From Euprymna scolopes (taxonomy: Eukaryota > Mollusca > Cephalopoda > Sepiida > Sepiolidae): a stretch of 21,906 nucleotides of DNA. A program made the translations under genes and the position numbers. Positions 9,171 through 20,351 of this stretch are shown here, in pieces (position 1 is the stretch's first letter; each line of letters begins with the position of its first letter). The stretch is from contig CM044503.1 of the NCBI GenBank assembly GCA_024364805.1, forward strand, positions 5,864,872 to 5,886,777, given 5' to 3'. The notes under the pieces are model-generated. The model was not told the origin of the DNA, made no database searches, and worked only from the letters and a program-made list of their open reading frames with translations.

Positions 9171-11349
9171 AATACAAGAAATTTTCTTCTCTGTACTACA
9201 TTTTCAGGGCTATTTTTAAATTGGACTTTTTGTACTTTAACGTTGATCTTTTCAGGACTATGTGAATAGGCATCTCAGGTATTTGCGATAATCAGTTTTC
9301 CTTCTCGTTATCGCCCTACATTAAGTGGCTTCACGCCTTACCTGAAGCGATTTCCACAAAAACAAATATTTGTCTCATGCTATTGACCAAGCTCTTACTT
9401 CTTCCCCATTGCAACAATGTTACACTCCTGTGTCTATTTTACAAGTCCTTTTAAGAATCTGCTCTGATTAACTCACGTCATCTGTGTCTCCTCTAGCAGC
9501 AAAATTCTATCCCGTATAGTTGATATTCTTTTAAATGCTGGAAGACCGCATACTCTCATTTATTCATGTTTTAAATTGCAAGAGTTTGAAATTCCTTTCC
9601 GTTTTTCTACTTTCCTTACTGTACTAGCCTGCAGTAAATTAAAAGTAATGTGAAATAATATCTCGCTGTTAACCCCCACCTATACTCTCTTGTTAAACAT
9701 CTTTACACACTAACGAGAATCATGCAGAAACGGATTGCTACTCAAAGCTACAGGCACGCTGACAAGAGAATCGAGACCAGCGAACACAAATACACAATGC
9801 CACGCTGCCGAATATTCGCATACTTATATTACTTACACATATTAATTGCCCACTGGATTTTTGGAATTATTACTTTTTGGAATAATGCACTAATTGAAAG
9901 TCATTTTAGATTTAACATATTTTGTAATAAAATTTGGGTTTTCTCATTTTTTATTTACAAAACTCTGTTTATGATTTAGTTAGAACTTCTTAATTGCTAA
10001 CCATCTATTACACAATATTCCATTTATTGAATTTTTAGTAAAGCATCCTTCTTAATTTTTTTATTCGCTAAACATCACTATTGATATTTGATCCATATTA
10101 AATATCCTGTTTTTTTTTTGGCAGTACAAAAAATACCCTTTGCGTTTTCAAAATTGCCTTACCAAAGTCATGGGCAACGATTCAGTTTTAATAAAAATGT
10201 GGCTATCTTGCTTAAATATAATGCGTTGCCAAGAAAGATAAAAACAGAAGGATAGAAGAAGAGCGTGTGAGAGAGAGAGAGAGAGTAAAATAGGAATACG
10301 GAGAGGGGGGAAATTTATCTGTGGTAGAAATCTAAGACTAGCCCAGCAGATAACAAATGAAAAATACCTTACAAAAAAAAACAAAAAACAAAACAAAAAC
10401 AAGATGATGATATTGACAACATATCTATCTTTCATTAAACATGTTGGATTAAGTATTTTTGCCGGTGCCAGATTATATTTATTATATTATTTTATTTGTT
10501 ATTAACTTTTGGAAAACCTAATCAAAATAGCGATTATTTTATTGAGTTTTAAGCATAAAATGCCAAAGCGCTTTTAAACAAACAAGTTGACAAACCAGAT
10601 TATGCATTCATATAATCTAGTATTTCTATAAAGTATCTTGAGCGTCGTTGAAAAATTCTAGATCTCATTAGAAATTTCCTTGAAATATACTAGACCTTTT
10701 AGACTATCTGCTCACAGTGTCCCCTTCAATTTTATAAGAGGATGATTTGGAGTTTATATGAAATCTAAAGTAGTCTAAATTCATCTTCAGATAATTCCTT
10801 CATCTCGTAAAATATGATGTACATTAGAAATTATTCACACGTTAGCTTGATTCTAAAAATGTTTCTATTTTGTAAAGCATTGTAACCGTATTGACTTCTA
10901 ATGAATAATAGCAGACGTTACCTAAACTTATTACATCCATCCCTAGTTTATTTAAAAAAAAAAGAAAAAGAAACCCACTTAAATGTGATGTAAAATGTTC
11001 TCTTAAGAGTCTAAATTTGTTTTTTATAATTTAAGAATTTATATTAAACAGAAATTTTACATTTGGAGAAAAGATTTTTCGCATGTCATAAACCTGTTAA
11101 AGTGTTAATTTGATTTCAGTATTCACGAATTACTCTGAGACATTAATTTGATTCCTCCTCATAAAATTATCACAAGAAAAAAAACATTGCTTCTATCGCT
11201 GTAAACAACTTTCATTTCTTTTTTCGTAAGTGTGCGTAATATTAAACAGACTTTCCATTAACAGAGTTTCTTTCCAAAAACACGTTACTATGTAATTTCT
11301 CTCCAGGGGATACAACATGGCCATCTTTCAAATTCAATATTAATAAATC
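9171..11349. other. no gene recognised, 2.2 kb
   Basis: AT-rich, intron-like or intergenic DNA. A short GA array lies at 10269-10285 and A-rich low-complexity sequence at 10373-10403. The open frames at 9722-9979 (plus) and 10148-10435 (minus) are driven by composition and show no domain. I saw no transposon ends. Confidence 0.5.
10269..10285. repeat. GA dinucleotide microsatellite
   Basis: Eight GA units in a purine-rich patch. Confidence 0.85.
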
Positions 11350-12105
11350 CCTATCTGACTGTCTTCATAAGTTGTTCCGTACGCAGACTACCCGGTGACA
11401 ATCCTCGGCCAAAGTCTAGAGAGAAGACTTCGTCATACCTCAGCGTTTTGGGATGAGACTAGAACCTGTGTAAAAATTAAACACTTGAAGTCATCTGTCG
11501 AAAAGTCAGATAGACGGAAATCATCGCAGTGTTTATTTACCACGGACGCGAAGGTTAGATAATCGTCGTTGTCGCTTTTTTGCATGTTCAAACACTTTCA
11601 TCTTCTATGAAAGAGCGTAGAATTCGGGCTGAACAGTTCGGATAAAAGTTTGATCGATTCAGAAAATTCCAATCACTCGTCTTCCTGGGGAGAAAATAAT
11701 CCATGAACTTGCTATGTTCTGTGGTCGCTAATTTCCTCAAAAGTAGGCGAACTTTCTTAGCGTTGCTCCATTCTTGACAATCAACGGTGAATAAATCCTC
11801 ATATCTCCGATAGAAAGCGTCAAACGTCCCATCCACCTCCGGTTGGTAGTTGAACGTGTCTATAGCTTTCCATATTGTACTTTGGGAAAAAGCAAAACTG
11901 TTGTCCCTGTGTTCCATTCTATCGAATATTTTTAACAATAGCTTTGCTTGTTTTGTTTGGTGACGTAGCATTCTCTCCTCCAATGGTTGTTGCCCCTGTA
12001 TTGTAAGTTGAGCTGTTTATCATGTTCTAAATTTTCCTCACCTTTCTGCTGCTGGTCAATCTGGGCCTTCATTAGCTGTATCAATACTGCCTAAATCTCC
12101 TCCAT
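11350..12105 (-). mobile_element. Ty3/Gypsy LTR retrotransposon fossil, gag fragment
   Basis: This is a remnant of the gag (capsid) gene of a Ty3/Gypsy LTR retrotransposon on the minus strand. It begins near 12105 with the short coiled region rich in Gln and Glu that such elements often carry before the capsid. It continues through the capsid-like block (about 11588-11983), whose FDAFYRRYEDLF and KKVRLLLRKLATTEH motifs are characteristic, and fades near 11350. No nucleocapsid zinc knuckle, protease, reverse transcriptase or integrase follows, and I could not identify either long terminal repeat. A G/C hairpin at 12406-12424 lies where a leader region might be, but that link is unproven. The copy is broken in several places and incomplete; the decay suggests it is old, though the central block is still readable. 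Confidence 0.85.
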
Positions 12106-13103
12106 CTCGTAATAGCTTTTTTCCAAGTGCACAACAAGAACATTATTTCTATTTTTGACTTGAGACGAGAGATAAAATAATAAAAAAAGATCTTCTTTGA
12201 GTGTGTGCGTATGAAAAGATAGCAATATATCCCTAACTTCTTGGTAAAAACCTTAGCGATAACCCAATATAAGGGTTGACAAAAAACTTTTACTCGCGAA
12301 ACAAAAAACAAAAAAATGTACTATGATACACTACAGTTGCGAAAGAATAAACATAATTGTGGAACTGTCTTGCAGTTAACCAAAATGGATGTTTTATGTG
12401 TGTGTGCGGGGGAGTTGCCCCCACGCGACAGCAAAAACATTTTTCACTTTAGAACCGACAGTTAAAAATAGAATATTTAATAAAATTCAACTCAATGAAG
12501 AAGTAGTATTTCTTTTTAGTCCAAGTAAAACGAAAAGGGAAAACACATTTCTCTCCCGTTAAATTATAGCATAATGTTAGCAGCAAAACTAAGGTAAAAA
12601 ACAACTTTTCACTTCATTAAAAAAATGTTCAAATTGGCATGAGAATAAACAGTCTTCAGTTTACAATAGAATTGTTCTTAAAGTGATTATGTTGTTAAAT
12701 ATCACCTGTGAATATTCTCTTCCAAGAGATATTAAAAAAACAAGCAAAACTTACTTGTTGATACATGAGTTATTCAATAATTTAACACAAGCTGAGATAA
12801 GTGTACACTGTCACATGGAATTTATAATCCATAAATACATAAAGACATACCACACATCACTTAACACAGAATTTAACTAATAACCAAATAAACAATAACT
12901 ATGCTGAATTCTACTTATTCACCAACGCTACTTACAATGCTGCCCTTATAATTCAATACCGTGTTTTAGAATGGTTTGCATTTGGCGAGGAAATATACTT
13001 AAGTTCGAAATATCATTTCTGGTTGTAGCCAAATATCTTTTCTTGGACTAAAGGGTATATATTTAGTGCTAAATCAATATTCTCCTAAGCATTACTACTG
13101 ATG
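12106..13103. other. no gene recognised; G/C hairpin at 12406-12424
   Basis: Mostly AT-rich. CGGGGG at 12407-12412 can pair with CCCCC at 12418-12422 around the loop AGTTG. The short open frames at 12081-12311 (minus) and 12683-12880 (plus) show no domain. Part may be leader or terminal-repeat sequence of the adjacent Gypsy fragment, but I cannot show that. Confidence 0.4.
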
Positions 13104-13271
13104 TCATATGTATATAGGGTAATCTGGGGCAATTCCATACCTATTAATTTCTTTTAGATACACTGAAGTGACTGTAATTTTGTTTTTTCTATATCGATGT
13201 TGGATACCTTACAGACGATTCATAAAAGCACATCATGAGATATTAAGGCGAGTAACAAAATAGTCAATACT

Positions 13272-13363
13272 AAAATGCGGGACGAATATAAAATGCGGGA
13301 CGAATATAAAATGCGGGACGAATATAAAATGCGGATGAATATAAAATGCGGGATGAATATAAA
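13272..13363. repeat. 18-bp minisatellite, five copies
   Basis: The unit AAAATGCGGGACGAATAT is repeated at 13272, 13290 and 13308 without change, then at 13326 with one base lost, and at 13343 with a C-to-T change. On the minus strand it reads as repeats of FYIRPA, but there is no sign that it is translated. Confidence 0.95.
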
Positions 13364-13711
13364 AAAATTATAATAATAACCTTATTGCCAAGGCGAATAA
13401 AACGGTGTATTACACACCAAAAAGTGCATAATTGCACAAAACATAGTATCATATAAAGTAACTGAGGAAATTCCATTCCGAACTTGTGGCTTGAATTCTG
13501 TTTCTAGGGTAAGGCATATCAGCACTTTATATAGATAAAACTATTACAGCCAGTTTAGAACAAAGAGAATCAAACAGAAGATAGAAAATATTTTCTGTTT
13601 GAGCTATATATATAGAAAATGGTTTAGTCCACGCCAGCTGTTTGATAATTACATATTATGGAAAACACTAATAAATTGGGATACAAATGAGGACAACCAG
13701 TAAACTAAAGA

Positions 13712-14036
13712 TTTATTTTACATGAAGAATATGCATGGGTATGAGCAGGAAAGAGAACGGCACAGAGACACTGTTCAACTTTAAAATCCTTCTGACAAAA
13801 GAGAAACCACACAAGCCTTAGCTTATAGCAGAAGATACACTTTCAAACATGTTTCTTCTGATTTTGGTAGGAGCCCAGTAAAGGGTGCAATCACTCTCTG
13901 AGTAATCGTTGTTTGTTTGTAGCACTGTGATGCCAGGGTCTAGATCTGACGTGTAAGCATCTGCCTGTCCAACACTTACTTTCGGTTTCCTCGTACCGGT
14001 ATTCTGAGTTTTCCTACTGTCCCTCGATCTCACTCA
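13712..14036 (-). CDS. 3' end of an unidentified reading frame with poly(A) signal
   Basis: A minus-strand frame is open from about 14036 to a stop at 13818. It includes RKTQNTGTRKPKVSVGQADA and the ending TKIRRNMFESVSSAIS. It is hydrophilic, rich in Ser, Thr, Asp and Lys, and has no membrane segment. About 100 bases past the stop lies AATAAA (13712-13717 on the minus strand), so the layout is that of a gene's last exon and 3' end. Just upstream (14041-14070) the minus strand is purine-rich with a C-run and would encode a basic, Lys-rich patch in a different frame. Its position inside the inverted-repeat element suggests it could be the tail of that element's own protein, but I recognise no transposase motif. 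Confidence 0.3.
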
Positions 14037-15015
14037 GTTTTTCTTTTTCTTGTTTTTTTTGGGGGGGCTGCTTCCTCTTCTGCAGACCTTCAACCGAGGG
14101 CAAGTTCTCTCCATTGATTGACCTTGCTCTGTTGGCAACATTTTCTTCTTTCAAGCATTGCTAGCATGGGTGTTAATTTGCTCACAAAAATTCTTTATAA
14201 TCTGTTTAACTGAACTTTATGTAATCGTAGACATTTGAAGAAGCGAGAGAAGAGTGAGAGTAATCTGTTTATGTGGAAGGCGCATCTGCATATGCTGATG
14301 AAGACACAGGCAGCGCATCTGCTCTTAATGTCTGGCTGCGTATGGGCGCCAGATGGTGTTTTGAACACTGTGTTTATGTTCTCTACTGAAAAGCAGTTTT
14401 ACTGTTTTAAGAAATTAATGAGACTTGAAAACATTTTTAATAAGAAACATGTTCAGATTTTCCGGGCAAACCGAACAATTATTAAATATAGAATAAGTAT
14501 CATACAAAATCAGTAGTAAGGAATAGTAGCAGAAGTTAAATATGTAGAAGGAAAGCCTTGTACTGTTGAACACCTGTTTGTGTAATATTGAAAACTATGG
14601 GTTGCGTGCTAAAACAATTTGGGAAATTCAATACACCAAAGGTAATTTATTTCCCTAAGTATATGTTCATCTGTCAAATCATAATTCGATATCAGGGAAC
14701 TCCTATACTATGTTTGGCATTTTCTTGGTAATTATACACAAACCCCTAGTAAATAACAAACGGAACAGTAGAGTGAACAACAATACAAATAAGGATGGCT
14801 CTGAATTGTGTCACTAGGTCAAGTGATGTTCACTGTAGATAGCAGAGGAATCTTAAGTACTTTGAGGGGAAGTTACCAAACCACGCATCGTCTTCTTGAA
14901 AAGAGTTCTCAAAAGGACCGAATTAATTTCAGCTCTTTAACTAAAAAGATTTTCAACTGAGGATGTATGAAATTGCCACATGTATTGAATTGCCTCGGGT
15001 TACCCTATACAGTGA

Positions 15016-15491
15016 AGACATGCATATTGTGTAGAGGTCTTTATTGCGTCACGGTGACAGGGTAAACGTCTTTGTTACTACTTTTCGTTATTGTTTTATT
15101 TTCAGTTAGTCATTAAAATATTTATTCAAAAGGCGATCACTTCATGTTAACTGTCATACTAGAGTGGATTGTAGTTGCGATCATAAAATAAAACACATGT
15201 CTCTTATTGACATATTAAAATTCGTTTGATTTCCCTCTGTACCTATGCACATGTATGAAAGTATATGAAAAATATAGTTTCCCCAACTGCTACTCATCCC
15301 CTATTATACTGCTTAAAAAAGACAGTATCCGACCTAATAGGTACTAGGTGTGCTTTCAGGAAAGTCACTTTCAGAATTACAAAATAAAACAAAGATAGGC
15401 AGATAAAGACACCTTTTCAATTGTAGCTTTTAGTTACAGAAAAATGCTGTCTATAGTATTGTGCAGGTCTATGAAGTTTATTTATCCATAC
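15016..15491. other. no gene recognised
   Basis: Ordinary AT-rich DNA between the inverted-repeat element and the candidate exon. On the minus strand the frame of that exon runs on past its donor to about 15417, as expected for short intronic read-through. Confidence 0.4.
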
Positions 15492-15622
15492 CTTGCCTTC
15501 TCCCCTTCCAAAAGAGCTTAGATCATCACTTATAGTGGCTTTACTGGGAAACCCCGATAGATCTGTCAGGGCAGCTTTTTCAGACAAGTGAACTCTTTTT
15601 CTTGAAATGTCACTGTTGGTCG
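15492..15622 (-). CDS. candidate internal exon, Ser/Lys-rich segment
   Basis: On the minus strand this 131-base segment starts after ATTTCCTTCCCAG, a good polypyrimidine acceptor, and ends at GGCAAG|GTATGG, a good donor. The frame between them is fully open: two bases finishing a codon, then 43 codons ending on a codon boundary. It reads TNSDISRKRVHLSEKAAL then TDLSGFPSKATISDDLSSF and GRGEGK. The composition is that of a disordered, phosphorylatable linker, with SRK and SDD-type sites and no hydrophobic core. I do not recognise the protein. Of the single-exon candidates in the window this has the best splice sites. It lies on the same strand as the candidates at 6639-6752 and 5231-5335 and could belong to the same gene, but its end phase does not fit 6639-6752 directly, so another exon would be needed between. 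Confidence 0.4.
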
Positions 15623-15789
15623 CTGGGAAGGAAATATGTTCTGCAGCTGCGTATTCGAGCTTCAAATAGAAGATAATGTATGGAAGTGACACCCAAGCAA
15701 CAAGATTTCAGGATGGAAAAAGATAAATAGTATTGTAACGGCATGATGAATATTTTATGTGAGTGTTACAGTCATGCTGGAATATAATG

Positions 15790-16020
15790 ACCTTAGAAGA
15801 AGATTAAAGCTTGAGAGCATGGAAACATGTGCGACGAACAGGAGGCTTTGACGGTATAGCCATCTTGAAATAATGGATCGAAGTTCTTGGGCTAGTAGAT
15901 GTAGAACAGTTTAGATAGCAGGATCAGTTCCTACGAGAATGCAAAGAGAAACATAGATAAAATTGATAAAGAAGAATTTGAAAGAAATTGGGATAATTAA
16001 GACCTTGACATAAATCACTT
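15790..16020 (+). mobile_element. LINE polyprotein C-terminal fragment
   Basis: The plus-strand frame RRLKLESMETCATNRRL, stop, RYSHLEIMDRSSWASRCRTV, stop, IAGSVPTRMQRET, stop, IKLIKKNLKEIGIIKTLT resembles the C-terminal tail of LINE polyproteins. There a block of the type RWFGHVxRMD.....C....G.RxRGRPRKTW is followed by V..DLK.LGL. Four in-frame stops break it. It lies immediately before the second LINE fragment but represents the opposite end of a LINE protein, so the two are not one continuous copy. Confidence 0.55.
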
Positions 16021-16035
16021 TTTCCATAGCTACAA

Positions 16036-17982
16036 CGTAATAGATGTACTGAGACTTAAGCTGCACGCAGGAACGCCAGCAACCACTGTAAAAGAGAAAT
16101 AAAAAATGCAAGAGAGCTATGTGCCCAGTCTGTTAAATTCAAAGTAGCTGATCAGCAGCTTGGTTCCTACGAGTTTTGGCAAATAACAAATCATATCCTG
16201 AACAGAAGAGTGTGTTCTATTCCAACCATTATCAATGGAACAGAGATCATCTCGTCAGCTTCGGACAAGGCCAAACAATTGGCAAATAACTTTGTAACTA
16301 ATTCTACCCTATGCGACGAAGGTCATCAACTCTCCATATTTCCTCCTATAAACCAGAACACGCTAGGTAACATAAAAATATATGTGCATGAGGTCGCCAA
16401 GCTAATCAAGAACCTTGAATTCCAGTAAAGTAACTGGCCCTTCCGACATTCCAATTAAAAAAGCTTCAACCAGAACTTGCTCCCTTACTTACGAAACTGT
16501 TTAAGCATTGCCTTAAGGTAAAGGGTTTTCAAACACCCTGGTAAACCTCATCAGTGTGCGCTGTATTAAAGAACTCAGGTGATAAATTATCTCCCACTCA
16601 ATACAGAACAATAAGTCTCCTGTGTGTCATGCGTAAGTTGTTGGAATCCATATTAAATAGAGAAATAGTCAACCACATCAGCAGAAATAACCTTCTTAGT
16701 GACACGCAATATTGTTTCCGTTCTGCAAGATCCTCCGCAGATGTGCTAAAGGTTTTATCTCATATGATTAGTGAATCTCTTGACAAAGGCTCCCTTTCTT
16801 GGGCAATTGCTCTTGACATATCCAAGGCCTTCGACCAGATTTCCAGCTACGGTATAACTGGAAATGTTCTCTCTATCATTAAATCATTTTTCTCTGATAG
16901 GCTCATAAGAGTAGTGTTTGATGGACAAAAAATAGAGGCCTGCAGTATTAATGCTAGAGTCCCTCAAGGGCCCATCCTGGCCCCAAATCTCTTCCTGATC
17001 TACATCAATGATCTCCATAAACACATACTTAAATCATTCGTTGACATGTATGCTGATGACACGACCATCTAGGGCAACACACCAAAGGCTGTAAATGACA
17101 AAGCTCTCTCTGAATTTCTATCATCTGATCTCGAACGCGTGGTTCAGTGGGGGAAGATGTGGCAGGTTACCTTTAATGCATCTAAAACCAAACTACTATC
17201 TTTACACTATCAACGCTCTGATCCCCATCTGACATCAATTGAAATGGATGACTCTCGTCTAGGAGAAGACCCACGTTTTGACAAGCTTCTGGGCTTTACC
17301 TTCACTCCTGATCTGAAATTGAACACGTACATCAAGTCTATTGCCAAGGTTGCTAGAAAGATGGTGTGATCCTTCTACCGTTCCAGAAGATATCTAACTA
17401 CTGATGAAATTCTCTATCTATATAAAAGCCAAGTACGTCCAATGATGGAATATTGTTCCCATATCTGGGCAGGAGCTGCTAAAAACAGCCTATCCTGCCT
17501 TGACATAGTACAAAATAGATTTCGTGGCTTAGTGGGAGATGCCCTTTTCTCTTCCCTGCAACCTCTCCCACACAGAAGAGACGTTGCAAGTCTATCTTTG
17601 TTTTGTTATTTCCATGGCAGGTGCTCGCCTGAACTTCGATTTCTGGTCCCCCCTCGCCAATCTTTTACGAAAAACACTCATCTAGCTGAATCCACTGTGA
17701 AAAACTTTCCCCACTCTTTATCTATACCTAAATCAAAGCGTAGATTCCACGAACAAAGCTTCTTTCGCACGTCTGTGGAACCCAGTAAGTTCCGTCTGGC
17801 TACTTCCCATCTGAATACAACCTGGATGTATTCAAATCCAACGTAAACAAATTCCTGATGAACCGCCCCCTCAAGTAGACACTTTATTAAATCTCCGCAC
17901 TAACTTACTGTACTTACAATAACCCTTATCCCTGAGTGGCTTCCGGGCCTTGATAAGTGGTGACCACCTTGTAATAAAAATA
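16036..17982 (+). mobile_element. Jockey/CR1-like LINE, 5'-truncated, dead
   Basis: This non-LTR retrotransposon codes for a reverse transcriptase that copies its RNA at a nicked genomic target. The copy begins inside the linker before the polymerase (RNRCTET, 16036). Reverse transcriptase blocks follow in order: LSPTQYRTISLL near 16590, the motif A Asp in AIALDISKAFDQ near 16804-16839, VPQGPILAPNLFLIYINDL near 16960-17016, and the active-site MYADDTT at 17047-17067. Downstream are the thumb-like LLGFTF block near 17286, MMEYCSHIWAGAA near 17442 and LPHRRDVASLSLF near 17566, ending with VNKFLMNRPLK and a stop at 17876-17878. Breaks include TAA at 16057-16059 and 16426-16428, TAG at 17070-17072, TGA at 17367-17369, and frameshifts near 16430-16550 and 17820. 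The 3' tail ends in AATAAAAAT near 17973-17981. Endonuclease and gag-like parts are missing. Confidence 0.9.
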
Positions 17983-18050
17983 GGTTCTTTGGATAATCAA
18001 TTTCTTAAACATTTTCAGCAGATTAAACAGACGTTCACATATTGTTGCTT
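17983..18050. other. LINE 3' flank
   Basis: Short AT-rich stretch between the LINE tail and a CTG array. A target-site duplication for the LINE was not found by eye. Confidence 0.4.
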
Positions 18051-18082
18051 CTGCTGCTGCTGCTGCTGCTGCTGATGCTGAT
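18051..18082. repeat. CTG/CAG trinucleotide microsatellite
   Basis: Seven CTG units followed by imperfect CTGATG units. On the minus strand one frame reads as a run of eight Gln within a 62-codon open frame (18015-18203). The flanking residues have no recognisable domain, so I do not call a polyglutamine protein. Confidence 0.9.
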
Positions 18083-19709
18083 GCGCAGGAGGATGATGAT
18101 ACAGAAGAAATACGAAAAACGGGGCAAAAACAATATCTATACTACCATCCCGCATTTCAGGCAGAACTCTCCATTTTTCACTGCAACTCATTCCTAATCG
18201 CATTTTGACCCGTCATTCTTCAACGTTTGCAAGATTGTAGCAAAATTTACTGAAGCCTTAATTGATTGATTATGATTTATGAAACACTGAAGCACCACCA
18301 TTCCTATGCAATATAAACGTAACAGAACTTATCAGCTTATACCACTGCCGAAACAATCACTTGCTTTAAAAATATAGAAAACAAAAATACATCTTAGAAG
18401 TTTTGAAGCTGATGAGTCTTGTTTTAATCTATAATCCCACTTTTTGCAAATAGATAAATCAACTAATATATTAATCGGTTGGTAATACATAAAGTAAATA
18501 TTACTAGACTATGAAAATCGAGAAAAAATGTTTATGACGTAAAATGACTCAAAGAGAGAACGAGAGAGGAAGAGGGTCAATTTCTTGGACACACTAGATG
18601 TGTTACCATGTACATTTTAAATGCACTAATAACATTTTTATTAAATAGTGATTATCGACCTGTTCTTATAGTCCTCCAACTAGTCAGTAATTCAGAACGG
18701 AGATCAATGCTAATAAAGCTCATTTATCTTCCAACAGTTCTGTCTTAACTTAATTTCTGCGTATGAAAGAACTTATTTCAGGCAGCGTTGCCTCCTTCTA
18801 TATTGATTATGCCAAGGGTGCATGCAAGAACAAGTAACAAAAATGTATTTCTTGTTTGATTTTACTTCAATCGAAATTCTTGAAATCCAATTTCCCCTTC
18901 CTGGAGTTAACACTTGATCCTTATACGAGATACATAGGTGTTCGATATTTCATTGAATTCGCATTTACCTCCCAAATATTCAGTCAGTCAGGAAGTGAAA
19001 GAATCATAAATTTCTATAATTGACCAAATAACTTCGTTACAATATATCTCTCGTGTGGTCTCTTGATCTTACGGGGTCAAAAAAACAAGAACAAATTTTG
19101 TCTGATATAGTATCAAGCTTATAGTTGTTACTATAGACACTGTAACGCTTGATGTGTACTATTCATCCTATAAGCTAGTGTGGAGTATTAATACCTATTG
19201 GATCTTATTTGGGTTGCAAACACTACGTTATTTTGAATATTCGTTTAGGAATATTTGAAAGAGTAATGATCCGATGTTAGTTTATCCTGACAAAACGTTG
19301 TACAGTGAGATCTTAAATACTAGAATATAGATCGAGTAAGCAGCCACGTTCTCTCCGTTCAGTATATCTTCTTTAGTGATCTTTGAAAACTTTTAGCTGT
19401 TTTTGGAAGGTATGAAGCCTACATAATTGCGTTTGAACATAAAGAAAGAAGAAATTAATTCTCACCTTTTATAGCGTTATCGTTTCATACTTTTATTTTT
19501 CTACCTTTCTGTATACATGCAAAATTTTCGTCGATATTAACAATAATTGATTAAATCGATTTACAAAAAACTGGATTACTTGCGAATATTTAGAATATAC
19601 TTGCTGATGACTTTTCAAATAAGGCAATTTAAATTAAACTTGATGGAAAGTAAGATATATCGATTAAGCATCAGCAAGAGTTAGGAAAGTGAGGAACTGA
19701 CTGATTGTT
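18083..19709. other. no gene recognised, 1.6 kb
   Basis: AT-rich DNA with a purine-rich patch at 18550-18577. A short frame after an acceptor-like TTATTTCAG at 18780 (GSVASFYIDYAKGACKNK, stop) is protein-like but too short to support. No repeats or transposon ends were recognised. Confidence 0.45.
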
Positions 19710-19737
19710 TTTCTCTCTCTCTCTCTCTTTCTTTCTC
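19710..19737. repeat. TC dinucleotide microsatellite
   Basis: Nearly pure pyrimidine array, mostly TC units, interrupted by TTTC near its end. Confidence 0.9.
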
Positions 19738-20351
19738 GTTTTCCATTTGTCTCTCCTGACTTCCGTTAAGAATGCAAAATAGAGAGAGAAGTATGTTACT
19801 AGATGTTTGATCCCCCTCCTTCTGTCTATCTCTCCCACCTCTTCTTTTACATTACGTTTTCGATCCTTTTTTAAAATATAGCGAGTTTGTTTCAGAATTA
19901 TCCAGAAGTTTTCGTCCATATTTCCAGGTCAGAAGTAATCCTTATGTAAACTTGTTTGTGTGGATGTGTTCATGGCCCATGTCGTCGTTCTTTTCGCACG
20001 AATTTGGTGTTTGATTATTTTGTGCAACTGGTCGTAAGGTCGATCATGTGGTTTCGGTCACCTCTCCAAAATAATATCCCTTCCAAAAAAAAAAAAAAAA
20101 AATCCCAACAAAATCCCAACTCAAGTTTAAAGCAAGTGACGGTATTATATTTAGTTTAATAAGATTAGACTTGTTTACTTTATGACTAAATTGCTATTCT
20201 AACTATACACAACTAACTATATATAACAATGTAAAATTAAAAATAGACCAACAGAAACAAAACTAGACACGGTTTTGCTGACATCGTTATGGACGAGATA
20301 TTATACCCTCCTTCTTATTTATACTGTTTCCTTTAGCTATGATTTTGTATA
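19738..20351. other. no gene seen
   Basis: AT-rich with an A18 tract at 20085-20102, followed by a small duplication of AAAATCCCAAC (20098-20120). The A tract with no recognisable body upstream gives no basis for calling a retroposed element. Confidence 0.45.

Larger units (their letters stand above)
13104..15015 (-). mobile_element. candidate DNA transposon bounded by inverted repeats
   Basis: Near-identical sequences in opposite orientation bound this 1.9-kb segment. The left end (13109-13140) reads GTATATAGGGTAATC then TGGGGCAATTCCATAC. The reverse complement of the right end (14982-15010) reads GTATAGGGTAACC then CGAGGCAATTCAATAC. Allowing one 2-base gap, only about five positions differ. 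Outside the matched block the right end continues as CACTG inward from a TA, which would fit a pogo-like or other TA-targeting element, but the left flank is less clear and no target duplication is certain. Inside are an 18-bp minisatellite and the 3' end of a minus-strand reading frame with its own poly(A) signal. I saw no recognisable catalytic motif between 14040 and 14980, so the class is unassigned and the copy may be non-autonomous or decayed. Confidence 0.5.

Noticed and set aside
1256-12430. CTGTCGCGTG shared by 1256-1265 (plus) and about 12421-12430 (minus), each near a G/C hairpin, as possible related terminal repeats
   Set aside because: Only ten bases match, and the hairpins lie on different sides of the shared string, so common origin is not supported.
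18015-18203. Polyglutamine-containing minus-strand frame
   Set aside because: The Gln run is explained by the CTG array, and the rest of the frame has no domain or splice support.
18781-18837. Short plus-strand terminal exon candidate after TTATTTCAG
   Set aside because: Only 18 codons before the stop, with no poly(A) signal close by and no recognisable similarity.
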